DNA of 42,793 bases, from the NCBI GenBank assembly GCA_964484475.1, contig CAZAFU010000009.1, forward strand, positions 1 through 42,793, written 5' to 3'. Made by a program: the position numbers and the translations under genes. The notes under the pieces are model-generated. The model searched no databases. It was not told the DNA's origin and saw nothing but the letters and a program-made list of their open reading frames with translations. The stretch is from Parvularcula sp964484475. Its GTDB lineage: Bacteria; Pseudomonadota; Alphaproteobacteria; Caulobacterales; Parvularculaceae. Below are positions 23,902 to 32,400 of the stretch, in pieces (the first letter of the stretch is position 1; each line of letters begins with the position of its first letter).

Positions 23902-25785
23902 TTGAGACTTCAACGACAATACAAGGCCTTCATATCCTACGCTCACAAGGATAAGCTGCAGGCCAGGGTGCTGCATGTCGGCCTCGAGACTTTCCGTACG
24001 CCAAAGAACCTCGTTGGCACGGAAGGGGCGCACGGTCCGGTCGACCGCAGGCTGACGCCGGTTTTCCGCGATCGCGACGAGCTGGCGACCGGCAGCGCGC
24101 TCGGCCCGGAATTGCAGCGCGCTCTCGTGAACTCCCAGTTCCTGATCGTTCTGTGTTCACCGGCGTCGGCGAATTCTCCATGGGTGAACAGGGAGATACG
24201 CTTCTTTCGCGAGATCCATGGCGACGAGCGCGTTCTGGCCGCCATTATCGATGGCGATCCCGGTGCGCAGGTCGGGGAGGGTCATGCCGGGTGTTTCCCG
24301 CCGGCGCTGCTCGAACCTCCGAAAGGATCGCAGACGCCAAGAGAGCCGGTTGCCGCCGACTTCCGCCGCGAGGGCGACGGGAAGCGCCTTGCCTTCCAGA
24401 AGCTTGCCGCGGGCATCCTGGGTATCCCTCTCGACGGCCTGACGCAACGCATGGCGCAGCGCCGCCAACGCCGTGTCGCGCAGGTGGCTGCGGGACTTGG
24501 CGGGCTGGCGTTCGCAATGGGCGGTCTCGCCATCTATGCGTTCCAGCAGGAAGCCATCGCAGAACAACAGCGTGCCATTGCCGAAAAGGAGCGCGATACC
24601 GCTGCGGCCTCCCTCGAATACCTCGTCTCGATCTTCGAGATCGCCAATCCGGCTACGGAAAACCCGAAGACGATTACTGCCCTGACGATCCTCGAACGGG
24701 GCCTCCAGCAGCTCGATACGACCTTCAGGGACCAGCCCGAGGTCCAGGCCAAGCTGCTTGGCGCATTGGGTGAGGTCCATGCCAATCTCGGGGACATCAG
24801 GGCGGCGGAGGACATCCTCAGCCGGTCGATCGAGGCGCCGGGTGCAGCGCTGCGCGACCGGCTCGGCTCGATGACGATCCTTGCGAACCTCCACTATCTC
24901 AGCGGCAGGAACGAGCAGGCGATCGCGCTGGCTGAGCGGACGCTTCAGGAGCTTGCCGAAGAGGCCGGTTCCCTGCCCGAGACCCATCTTCTTCGCGGGG
25001 CGGCGCTCGAGGTGATCGCGAACGTCGCGGCCTACCGCACCTACGACAAGCAGGCGGGCATCGACGCCATGCTAAGGGCGATCGACAGCTACGCCATTGC
25101 CGAAGAGGGAGAGAAAGCCCTCGCAAGGGCACACGCGCAACTCGGCACGATGTATTCCTACGTCAACGACCATGGGCGAGCAATCGGATACCTCGCGCAA
25201 GCCGAGGCTGAGCTCCGCAGGCATTTCGGCGACAACCACATCGAGGTCGCGAACGTCCTGCAGAACCGCGCACTGGTGGAGTTTCGCGCCGAACGTCACG
25301 GCGAAGCCGCTCGGACGATGGCGAGGGCGCTCCAATCCTACGAACAGATCCTCGAACCGTCTCATCCCTATCTTGCCCGGGCCTACCTCCTGCATGGCCG
25401 TATCCTCTCCGCATCGGGAGAGTTCGATGACTGTGAGCAGGCGATGAGAAAAGCTGTTGCAGGCTTCGAGGCAGCGTTCGGTCCGCAGCACGAAGAAGTC
25501 GCGATTACCTACATTTACCTCGGACAGTTCCAGGCGAATGAAGGTTTCGCCGACGCAGCTTTCGACAGTTTTGATCGGGCTCAGATGATCTATGACGCGA
25601 TTTATCCGGCAGAACATGCCAATCACGGCGATCTACTCGTCTACCGCTCCACTGCGATCAAGGCCGCAGGCGACCTCGCGACGGCTCGCGCAACTTGCGC
25701 CGAGGGGTTGCGTATCATGCAGATGACGATCAGGGATGATGATTCTTGGCTTGAAGAAAACAATATCATCTGCCAGAGCATCTAG
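23902..25785 (+). CDS. TIR domain - TM - TPR protein
   Basis: A 627-residue protein. The N-terminal TIR domain (about residues 7-150) has the strand A motif YKAFISYAHKD, the BB-loop region RRLTPVFRDRDELATGSALG, and SQFLIVLCSPASANSPWVNR followed by E98. That glutamate occupies the W-x-x-x-E position that is catalytic in NAD-cleaving TIR domains. A conserved tail reaches QKLAAGILGIPLDGL. One transmembrane helix (about 207-227, VAAGLGGLAFAMGGLAIYAF) and a short coiled coil follow, then TPR-like repeats to the end. The start chosen is TTG 23902 (AAGGGAT upstream, domain immediately after); GTG 23860 would add 14 residues but lacks a ribosome-binding site. NADase activity or signalling is inferred from the family only. 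The next gene is 36 nt downstream on the same strand. Confidence 0.85.
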   Translation: MRLQRQYKAFISYAHKDKLQARVLHVGLETFRTPKNLVGTEGAHGPVDRRLTPVFRDRDELATGSALGPELQRALVNSQFLIVLCSPASANSPWVNREIRFFREIHGDERVLAAIIDGDPGAQVGEGHAGCFPPALLEPPKGSQTPREPVAADFRREGDGKRLAFQKLAAGILGIPLDGLTQRMAQRRQRRVAQVAAGLGGLAFAMGGLAIYAFQQEAIAEQQRAIAEKERDTAAASLEYLVSIFEIANPATENPKTITALTILERGLQQLDTTFRDQPEVQAKLLGALGEVHANLGDIRAAEDILSRSIEAPGAALRDRLGSMTILANLHYLSGRNEQAIALAERTLQELAEEAGSLPETHLLRGAALEVIANVAAYRTYDKQAGIDAMLRAIDSYAIAEEGEKALARAHAQLGTMYSYVNDHGRAIGYLAQAEAELRRHFGDNHIEVANVLQNRALVEFRAERHGEAARTMARALQSYEQILEPSHPYLARAYLLHGRILSASGEFDDCEQAMRKAVAGFEAAFGPQHEEVAITYIYLGQFQANEGFADAAFDSFDRAQMIYDAIYPAEHANHGDLLVYRSTAIKAAGDLATARATCAEGLRIMQMTIRDDDSWLEENNIICQSI

Positions 25786-25821
25786 ATAAATATAAATAAA
25801 CATAGGGGCCTGAGTGTAAAG

Positions 25822-26823
25822 ATGAGCATTTACAGTGCATTGTTATCTAGCCTTGCGGCCGCAGCTCTTCTGCTTCCGTCGGCACACGCGGCCGTGATCG
25901 CCGCGGAATTCGAATTCTCCGGAACAATCAATGTCGGCGGCGACAGCTCCGAAGTTCTGGGTCCGGAATATCCGGGCAATGACCGGACCGGAGGGGTGAT
26001 CAGGCGTTCGGATGCATTCGCCTTTTCCACGGTCACGGCTTCGGGCTTCGATGATCCCGTCGATGGCGTGACGTTCGCAAATGGCGTGACCGCGTTCGGG
26101 GAGTCGGCGGCGACGTCGAACAACCGGGTGGTCGTGACCATCACCAATGACGGGCGGGTCGCCGAAACGCTGGTCTGGAAGGGTACGATCTTCGGCGGGG
26201 GCGCAGGCATCGTCCAGCCTGACGAGACTTGCTATCTCCAAAGCCTTGACACCTGCAATCTCTATGACAGCCCCTCACAGAGCCACGACGCGACTGCGGA
26301 GATCATTTTCGGAGCCAAGCTCGACGGGACGTCATTGTTTGACGGTCGTATCTTCGTCGATGACGACGAGCAGGTGACATCGTTCGACGGCATCGCTCTC
26401 GATAATCTCGGCCTTGCCACGGACCCGGACGGCAATGTCGTCAACAGTCAGTACTTCTGGTGGGACGAGACGAACTTCCAGATCGACCTCGGCGAATTGC
26501 AGCCCGGCGAGATGAAAACCCTCGAGTTTTTCGTCATGACGACCGCCACCGCCTCGGGAGTTGATGGCTGCGGCTTCTTCGAAGGCGGTCCTCTCGTCTG
26601 TATCGGCGCGCAGGCCGGCTTCGGCGATCCGGACTCGAACGGCGGCAACCAGTTCCTGGCCAGCCGCAGTTACAGGTCCCTTTCATACAGCTCGAGCATC
26701 GAAGCATTCCCGCTCGAGGCCGACCCGATCCCTTTGCCGGCCGGCATCTGGCTTTTCGGGACCGTCCTCGCCAGCGGGCTGGGCTTCAGACGGCTCGGCA
26801 GGGGACGCGGCAACAATCACTAG
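25822..26823 (+). CDS. Exported protein with VPLPA-CTERM sorting signal
   Basis: A 333-residue secreted protein. It has a signal peptide MSIYSALLSSLAAAALLLPS-AHA and a beta-rich body with Asp/Gly-rich loops and two possible disulfide regions (CYLQSLDTC; CGFFEGGPLVC). The C-terminal tripartite signal is IPLPAGIWLFGTVLASGLGF followed by RRLGRGRG. This Pro-Leu-Pro-Ala motif, hydrophobic helix and basic tail define the VPLPA-CTERM variant of PEP-CTERM, processed in other bacteria by an exosortase-type enzyme that is not in this window. An A/T-rich stretch (taaatataaataaaca) directly upstream may hold its own promoter, although it lies only 36 nt after the TIR gene. Body function is unknown. Confidence 0.82.
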   Translation: MSIYSALLSSLAAAALLLPSAHAAVIAAEFEFSGTINVGGDSSEVLGPEYPGNDRTGGVIRRSDAFAFSTVTASGFDDPVDGVTFANGVTAFGESAATSNNRVVVTITNDGRVAETLVWKGTIFGGGAGIVQPDETCYLQSLDTCNLYDSPSQSHDATAEIIFGAKLDGTSLFDGRIFVDDDEQVTSFDGIALDNLGLATDPDGNVVNSQYFWWDETNFQIDLGELQPGEMKTLEFFVMTTATASGVDGCGFFEGGPLVCIGAQAGFGDPDSNGGNQFLASRSYRSLSYSSSIEAFPLEADPIPLPAGIWLFGTVLASGLGFRRLGRGRGNNH

Positions 26824-26853
26824 GGCGCTCAAGGCTTCGCCGGATATCTGACG

Positions 26854-26872
26854 CCTTCCATTGAGTGGAAGG
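26854..26872 (+). repeat. Inverted repeat between surface-protein and RyR genes
   Basis: A perfect 7-bp inverted repeat, CCTTCCA-ttgag-TGGAAGG, lies 31 nt after the VPLPA-CTERM stop. There is no T-run. It could be a weak terminator, an mRNA-stability hairpin or an operator for the downstream gene. Confidence 0.4.
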
Positions 26873-26982
26873 ATGCAACGCGACCCGACTGCGCAGGGGC
26901 GTCGCCGCGGTAACCCGGTTTGCGGCTCGCCTGTCAGGGCCCTTGGGCACCGCGGCGCCGGGGGACGTTCGGGGAGGTCGGA

Positions 26983-29397
26983 TTGAACCGAAGGATGATC
27001 TGGCGGTTCTTCGCTTCGGCGGGATTCTTCGCAGTTTTCCTCCTGTCCGGCCTGCTCGCCTTGAGGTTCGGGGGCGGGACCACCGGTGACGGCCTGCACG
27101 ACGCCTATCGCCTCATTGCAATGTTCGCGGTCGCTGCGGAATGGGCAATGGCGGACGGCGTTCACCCCTTCGTCCGTTTTCTGGCCTTCCTCGCCCCGGC
27201 GGCGGCTGTCGTCGGCATCGTCGAGCTACTGAGCCGTTCGTTCCTTGGACGAATCAAGCGCGGCTTCGGTTTGCGCGGGATACGTGCCCACATCGTCGTC
27301 TTCGGGCTGACACCCGAGAGCCTCCTTCTCATCCGCGGCATCCACCGCAGCGCGGAACGCAGGAGGGTTGTCGTCGTCGGTCGCACACCGTCAGAGGCCG
27401 AACGGCACGCGCTGGACACGCTGGGGGTCGTCTTCGTGGAAGAGGAAGCCTTGCTCGATGATGCATTTGCTCTTGCGAGGGTAGAGCGGGCCGATGTCCT
27501 GATCTCGTTCATGCGGGGGGCTGACGAAAGCCTCACACTGCTGTCGGGCCTCAATGGCTTCCTTTCGCGAAGGGGCCGGATGGCAGGCCGGGACCCGATC
27601 GACCTGTGGATCAAGACGGACAATCCGAACCTCGGTGATCGGTTGGCGGAGTATTTCGGCCTCATGGAGATGCAGGACCGGCTGCATCCGCGTTTTTTCA
27701 GCCTCGAGGAGACTGCGGCCCGTCGTTTGTGGCGGCAGCACCCCCTCGATAGCCTGGCAGAGGCGCTGGGACATTCCGAGCTTCACCTTGCAGTTTACGG
27801 TTTCGATCGCCTGGCATCGCAGGTGATCACCGAAGCGGTGCGCCAGACGCTCCAGCCGCGAGGAACACGCATGAAGGTGACCGTCCTGACCGATCAGCCG
27901 GACAAGGCCAGGCGCCTGGCCGAAGCGTGGCGACCGGGCCTGTTCGAATGTGTCGACCTGGCATTCACCGCCATGCCCTTTGTCGACGGGGGGATTTCGG
28001 ATACGGACTATGACCTTCTTCCCAAAAGAGCGACCGCCCACATCGTCTGCCACCCCGAGCCGGAGCGTGCCGTGGCCACGGCGCTCTCCCTGCGCAGGCT
28101 GCTTCTGCAACCGCCGGCTCGCAGCAGCCATGGGGCCCAGCGGCGCCTCAACGCACCGATCTTCGCCCGCTTCGACCGGCCCGGCGGTATCGGGGAGTTG
28201 CTCAGCGCGGCCGATACAGTCGGCTTGCGGAAGACCACTGGCTGGCCCGATGGCGTCGAGGTCTTCGGTGGCTACGATGACATGCTTGCGGAGGACATGC
28301 GCAACGCGCAGGAGCCGACGGTGATCGATACGGCCCGCGAAGCTATCGCCCGCACGATTCACCTGAGTTACCAGGAGGGCATCGCCGAGGGCAGGGGCGA
28401 CGCGCCGATGACGGAACACCTGCGTCGCGCCGAGCGGAGCTGGCAGGCCCTGGCGCCCGAGTTCCGCGATTCCTGCCGTCACGCAGCCGACCACCTCTGG
28501 TCAAAGGCAAGGGCCCTAGGCGGCCGTATCGAGATATCGGACCCGGCCGCGCACCATCCCCTGGAACTCGAGCCGCACGCGGTGCTCCAGCTCAGCGAAA
28601 TCGAGCACCAACGGTGGATGCACGAACGGCTCCTGGCCGGTTGGTCTTACGCAGAGAAACGTGTCGATGCGGCCAGGCGCCACCCGCTGCTCAGGCCGTA
28701 TTCCGAGCTGCCCCCCGAAAGGCGCGGCATCGACCGCATGCTCGTCAAGCGCATGGACCTGGCCCTGTCTGCGGGAAACCTTGCCTTCCGCCGGGAGTAC
28801 AGGATCGGCATCACGGGTCATCGACGGATGGATGCGCGTCAACTCGACGAGGCGGCGGTGCGGGAGGCGGTTCGGGGCCACATCGCCGCTTTAGCTCAGG
28901 ACGTGCGACCGGCACGGCCCGTTCTCTACACGGCACTGGCGACCGGCGCCGACAGTCTGGCGGCGGAGGCGGCCCGGTCCCTTGGGGTCCCTTTCATTGC
29001 CGTGCTGCCTATACCGTTCGAGGCGGCGCGGGCCGACTACGAGGCCGTGCCGAACGGCGTTGCGCGCTTTTTGGACCTGATCGCGGATGCCGAAAGGGTG
29101 ATCGAACTTCCGCTTCTTTTCGGCGACCTGACCGACATCGCGCCTGACGGCGAAGGCGGTTCGGCCGAGCGGGACCGTCAGTATGCCCTGGCAGGAGGAT
29201 ACATCGCCCGCCGGGCACAGACCATGATTGCTGTCTGGGACGGCCAGCCCCCCCGGGGCTTCGGCGGTACAGGGACAATCGTGAAGTGGCGGAATGAGCG
29301 CGCCGTTCCCGACGCCTTTGCCTTGGAGAGCCGGTTCACGCCTCCCTACGAGAACGGCCCGCTGATCATCGTACCGCCGGTCACCGCTGCGGCGTAG
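26983..29397 (+). CDS. Membrane protein: TrkA-N-like, RyR and SLOG domains
   Basis: An 804-residue multi-domain protein. Residues 8-28 and two segments within 43-84 are membrane-spanning. A Rossmann/TrkA-N-like region spans about 100-240 (IRAHIVVFGLTPESLLLIRG, VVVVGRT, ADVLISFMRGADESL). A second such region lies at about 265-375 (LHLAVYGFDRLASQVITEAV). A RyR domain covers about 527-590 (LSEIEHQRWMHERLLAGWSY, HPLLRPYSELP). The C-terminal 605-755 region is a SLOG/DprA-like nucleotide-binding fold (YRIGITGHRRM, YTALATGADSLAAEAARSLG, FIAVLPIPFE, RRAQTMIAVWDG). The start is TTG 26983 with GGGGAGGT upstream. Comparative genomics has linked RyR and SLOG domains to nucleotide-signal sensing in conflict systems. 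The TIR gene nearby fits that theme. The function itself is unproven. Confidence 0.8.
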   Translation: MNRRMIWRFFASAGFFAVFLLSGLLALRFGGGTTGDGLHDAYRLIAMFAVAAEWAMADGVHPFVRFLAFLAPAAAVVGIVELLSRSFLGRIKRGFGLRGIRAHIVVFGLTPESLLLIRGIHRSAERRRVVVVGRTPSEAERHALDTLGVVFVEEEALLDDAFALARVERADVLISFMRGADESLTLLSGLNGFLSRRGRMAGRDPIDLWIKTDNPNLGDRLAEYFGLMEMQDRLHPRFFSLEETAARRLWRQHPLDSLAEALGHSELHLAVYGFDRLASQVITEAVRQTLQPRGTRMKVTVLTDQPDKARRLAEAWRPGLFECVDLAFTAMPFVDGGISDTDYDLLPKRATAHIVCHPEPERAVATALSLRRLLLQPPARSSHGAQRRLNAPIFARFDRPGGIGELLSAADTVGLRKTTGWPDGVEVFGGYDDMLAEDMRNAQEPTVIDTAREAIARTIHLSYQEGIAEGRGDAPMTEHLRRAERSWQALAPEFRDSCRHAADHLWSKARALGGRIEISDPAAHHPLELEPHAVLQLSEIEHQRWMHERLLAGWSYAEKRVDAARRHPLLRPYSELPPERRGIDRMLVKRMDLALSAGNLAFRREYRIGITGHRRMDARQLDEAAVREAVRGHIAALAQDVRPARPVLYTALATGADSLAAEAARSLGVPFIAVLPIPFEAARADYEAVPNGVARFLDLIADAERVIELPLLFGDLTDIAPDGEGGSAERDRQYALAGGYIARRAQTMIAVWDGQPPRGFGGTGTIVKWRNERAVPDAFALESRFTPPYENGPLIIVPPVTAAA

Positions 29398-29471
29398 CCC
29401 GATCCGGTATCGGCGGTAGCATTTCCCGGCCATTAGCAGAACTGGAAAACCGCACGCTTGTTGTCCGGCTG

Positions 29472-29822
29472 TTAGAAACGGGTGAACTGCCAGTGCCTTC
29501 CCGTATGAGGGGCCCGGTGAGGAAGCTTCCGCCGCCCATGGGGCTTGTCATGGGGGTCGGGCCTCACTATAGTCCGTATAGAAAAGGTTGCCGCTGAAGA
29601 CGAGGCGGCTGTCCAGGAGCCGTGCACGGGTGAAGGCTTCGTAGGACCAGAGGGTCTCCTCGTCGAAGGTATCAATGTCTCCGGACAGGAACGAAACGGT
29701 GGTGCCGCCCAGGTTGAAGCCTTTGACCGCCGGAAGCCCGGCGGTGACGTTCCCCGTCAGGTCGTACGCGACCGAAACCTTCGGCAGGAAGGCGGTGAAG
29801 GTCTCGTCATAGCCCGGCCATC
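29472..29822 (-). pseudogene. TonB-dependent receptor C-terminal remnant
   Basis: On the minus strand from about 29822 one frame reads GYDETFTAFLPKVSVAYDLT, GGTTVSFLSGDIDTFDEETL, WSYEAFTRARLLDSRLVFSG and NLFYTDYS, stopping at 29548. This is the 'PK..V.Y......  G....  .F.PE....YE.G.......  ..N.F..DY' pattern of TonB-receptor beta barrels. A different frame then ends APHTGRHWQFTRF with a terminal Phe at 29472-29474, resembling the final strand 'G.PR..G......F'. There is no plug domain, no start, a stop just upstream (near 29838), and a frame change. It is therefore the decayed end of a receptor gene, presumably once in line with the minus-strand gene before it. Confidence 0.65.
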
Positions 29823-29888
29823 CCGGTGGCGGTACCGCTCAGAGCGGCACGGGCGCTCCCCATCCGAGCCGGCGAGCGCGGGATCTCC

Positions 29889-31754
29889 TCAGCGCTCGTA
29901 CGTACCGACGATTTCCCCGCTGGCCAGGACAAGACCGTCCATGGCGTCGAGGACCTGCTGCCGCGAGGCACCGTGCGGCAAAGCCAGCTTTTCAGACAGC
30001 GCGAAGACCTCGAAGTGGTAGTTGTGAGCCGGGTCGCTCCTGGGCGGACGCGGGCCATAATAACCCGTCGCGCCATAGTCGCTCGGTCCCTGGTTGAGAC
30101 CTTCTGGTTGGGCCAGTCGCGGCGAGCCGGGCAGGCCTTCGGCGAGGGAAGTCGTCCCTGCGGGAACGTTGTAGACAACCCAGTGGATGAAGGGTGCATT
30201 CTGCCCCACATCCGGATCCTCGGCGAGAACCACATAGCTTTCCGTGCCGGAGGGCCCCTCATCCCAGTTCAGGGGCGGGGACACGTTGCCGCCCTCGGCC
30301 GCGTGCAGTTCGGGAATGGCTGCCCCGTCCTCGAACGCAGTAGAGGTCACATTCAGGTCCTGACCGGAGCTGGCTTCGACCAGGTCGATGGCGAGGCCGC
30401 TTTCCTTGCGGGGAGATGCCATCTCGACGGCGCCCGCCAGGATCCGAACATCCGAACCGGCTTCGTTCGTGGACCAAAGGTTCGCCGTGGGACGGCCTTC
30501 TGCCGTACCTTCATAGGTGATGCGGTAGACGATACCGTTCGTGTCGTCGGACAGGTACATCGAACCGTCGGGTGCCTGCGCCAGCCCGGCGAGCCTGCCG
30601 AGATGGCCCCATCCGTCGCCGTCCTCCACGACGAAGCCCTTGATGAAGGGCTCGAACGAGACAGGTTCCCCATCCTCGAATGCGATGCGCACCACTTCAT
30701 AGCCGGAGGGCGGCTGGCGGTTCCAGGAGCCGCGCATGGCCACGAAGGCGTCACCTCGATAATCCTCCGGGAACGCATCGCCCGTGTAGAAGGCCATCTG
30801 CATCGGCGCGGAATGAGGGGTGTAAAGACCGATAGCACCCTTGCTCTGTTCGGTCCATTCCTCCATGGTGATGCCGCCCGGCGGGTAATCCTGTGGGTTG
30901 TGCTTTCCGTCGGCGAAGACGTAGGGCCAGCCGTATTTGGCGCCCTCCACGATATGGTTCAGCTCCTCGTGTTGTTCGTTATCGCCGAGCCAGTCGATGC
31001 CATGGTCCATGCCGTAGAGGCGGTCAGTTCCCGGCACGAACCCATAGCCGATCGTGTTTCTCAGCCCCGATGCAAAAATCGTCCGTGAGCCGCTGTCCGG
31101 ATCCATCCGCAGCATGGTCGCGTTCTCTGCGTCCGTCTCGCCGCAGGCATTGCAAGTCGAACCGACCGAAACGTAGAGCTTGCCGTCAGGGCCCGGAAGC
31201 ACCATGCGGTTGGGGTGCTGACCACCGGCAGGCAGGTCATCCACGAGCCGTTCGAGCGGCTCGAGTGTTCCATCGTCCTTGCGCGTCGTGCGGTAGACGT
31301 CTGCCACGGTGGTCAGGTAGACCGTGTCTCCGTCGATCGCGATCCCGTGCATCATCGGCCTCGACGCCACGACCTTGACGCCATCGGACCTGCCATCGCC
31401 ATCCTCGTCACGCAGCATCACGACGTCACCGAGCTCCCGCCGGGTCACGTAGACCGTACCGTCGCCCGCCACGGCGATCATGCGGGGGTTGACGAGACCG
31501 TCTGCGAAGACATCGATCCGGAAACCTTCCGGCATCTGAAGTTGTGACAGCCGCGCTGGTGTCGGCTTCAACTGTTTCGGTTCGACCACGTGACCGACAA
31601 TGGCGACATTGGCACTTTTGGGGTTGGTCAACTGTTTCGTCGTCGTTGGCAGGGGCTCGTCGAGGCCGTCGGCCTGCTGCGCGGCTGCGGGCGACAGCGC
31701 CGTACCCAGAAGGCAGGCGGACATGATGGTGGCAGGGGGATTGAAGGTTTTCAT
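29889..31754 (-). CDS. Secreted sorbosone dehydrogenase-like / PEBP fusion protein
   Basis: A 621-residue periplasmic protein. A signal peptide ends near ALSPAAAQQ. Residues about 75-430 form a six-bladed propeller of the L-sorbosone/glucose dehydrogenase (PQQ-type) family: FRIDVFADGLVNPRMIAVAG, MMHGIAIDGDTVYLTT, GGQHPNRMVLPGPDGKLYVS, VGSTCNACGE, AMRGSWNRQPPSGYEV, LAQAPDGSMYLSDDTNGIVY. Residues about 460-620 are a phosphatidylethanolamine-binding-protein (YbhB/YbcL) domain: EGGNVSPPLNWDEGPSGTES, APFIHWVVYNVPAG, GYYGPRPP and HNYHFEVFAL. The start is ATG 31754; the longer frame upstream lacks a signal peptide at its start. Substrate and use of PQQ are not proven by sequence. A hairpin sits just before the start. 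Confidence 0.87.
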   Translation of the reverse strand: MKTFNPPATIMSACLLGTALSPAAAQQADGLDEPLPTTTKQLTNPKSANVAIVGHVVEPKQLKPTPARLSQLQMPEGFRIDVFADGLVNPRMIAVAGDGTVYVTRRELGDVVMLRDEDGDGRSDGVKVVASRPMMHGIAIDGDTVYLTTVADVYRTTRKDDGTLEPLERLVDDLPAGGQHPNRMVLPGPDGKLYVSVGSTCNACGETDAENATMLRMDPDSGSRTIFASGLRNTIGYGFVPGTDRLYGMDHGIDWLGDNEQHEELNHIVEGAKYGWPYVFADGKHNPQDYPPGGITMEEWTEQSKGAIGLYTPHSAPMQMAFYTGDAFPEDYRGDAFVAMRGSWNRQPPSGYEVVRIAFEDGEPVSFEPFIKGFVVEDGDGWGHLGRLAGLAQAPDGSMYLSDDTNGIVYRITYEGTAEGRPTANLWSTNEAGSDVRILAGAVEMASPRKESGLAIDLVEASSGQDLNVTSTAFEDGAAIPELHAAEGGNVSPPLNWDEGPSGTESYVVLAEDPDVGQNAPFIHWVVYNVPAGTTSLAEGLPGSPRLAQPEGLNQGPSDYGATGYYGPRPPRSDPAHNYHFEVFALSEKLALPHGASRQQVLDAMDGLVLASGEIVGTYER

Positions 31755-31768
31755 GATCGGCTCCGTGC

Positions 31769-31787
31769 GGACGGCAGTTCGCCGTCC
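31769..31787 (-). repeat. Hairpin in the leader of the dehydrogenase-PEBP gene
   Basis: A perfect 7-bp inverted repeat with a 5-nt loop (GGACGGC/GCCGTCC) lies 14 nt before the start codon, directly next to the CGGAG ribosome-binding site on the minus strand. It could limit ribosome access or mark RNA processing between this gene and the DUF4142 gene. Confidence 0.45.
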
Positions 31788-31857
31788 TTGTCCTTCGGTC
31801 TGGCGAGGTGACGGTGGAGATCCGCCAGCATGGTGTGTTCTGTTTTCCGGCTCGACT

Positions 31858-32400
31858 TCAAAGCTGGCTCCGCAGCGCTTCCATCCGCGCAAGATGGCGC
31901 TTGACGAGGGGCGCTGCGCTCCTGGCCACGGATCGAAGCTGCGGGTTGTCGCCATTGTCGGCGTAGCCGGTCATCAGGTCCGCCGTTTCCCGGTGCGCGA
32001 GCACCTGCTGGTCCGCATAGGTCTTGTCGAACTTGTCGTCCGGCGCCGCTGTCAAATGCTCGAGTGCCGTCTTACGCCTTTCGTCGAGCTCTTCGGGCAC
32101 TGAAATATCCGTAGGGGTCTCGTCCGAGCGCAGGGCGGAGCGGAGCTGGTGGCTCAGGGTCTCATGGTCATGCAGCATCCGCTTCGCAGCGGCGATGATC
32201 TCGGCATTGCCGCTCCGTGAAAGGACCTGTTTCGCCGACGCGATCTCCAGGAGGTCCCCGCGGGCTGCATTGGCAACAAAGGCTGCGCTGTCGTGGGAGC
32301 CGGCCGCGTTCGCCTCGGCCCGGCCGGCCATCGCGCCCGCCGCGTCGGTCATCTTGTCCGCCGCGCGGTGGAGGCCGGTGTGCCTGGTCTCGTCCGTCAT
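31858..32400 (-). CDS. DUF4142 family protein
   Basis: A 180-residue, mostly helical protein of the DUF4142 family. It shows DSAAFVANAARGDLLEIASA, LSRSGNAEIIAAAKRMLHDH, FDKTYADQQVLAHRETADLM and RSVARSAAPLVKRHLARMEA, the four-helix layout with His at helix ends seen in this ferritin-like group. Most DUF4142 proteins have a signal peptide; this one has none visible, starting MTDETRHTGLHRAADKMTDA, so it is probably cytoplasmic. It overlaps the upstream ferritin-like gene by 4 nt (ATGA) and is therefore co-translated with it. The biochemical function is unknown. Confidence 0.82.
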   Translation of the reverse strand: MTDETRHTGLHRAADKMTDAAGAMAGRAEANAAGSHDSAAFVANAARGDLLEIASAKQVLSRSGNAEIIAAAKRMLHDHETLSHQLRSALRSDETPTDISVPEELDERRKTALEHLTAAPDDKFDKTYADQQVLAHRETADLMTGYADNGDNPQLRSVARSAAPLVKRHLARMEALRSQL

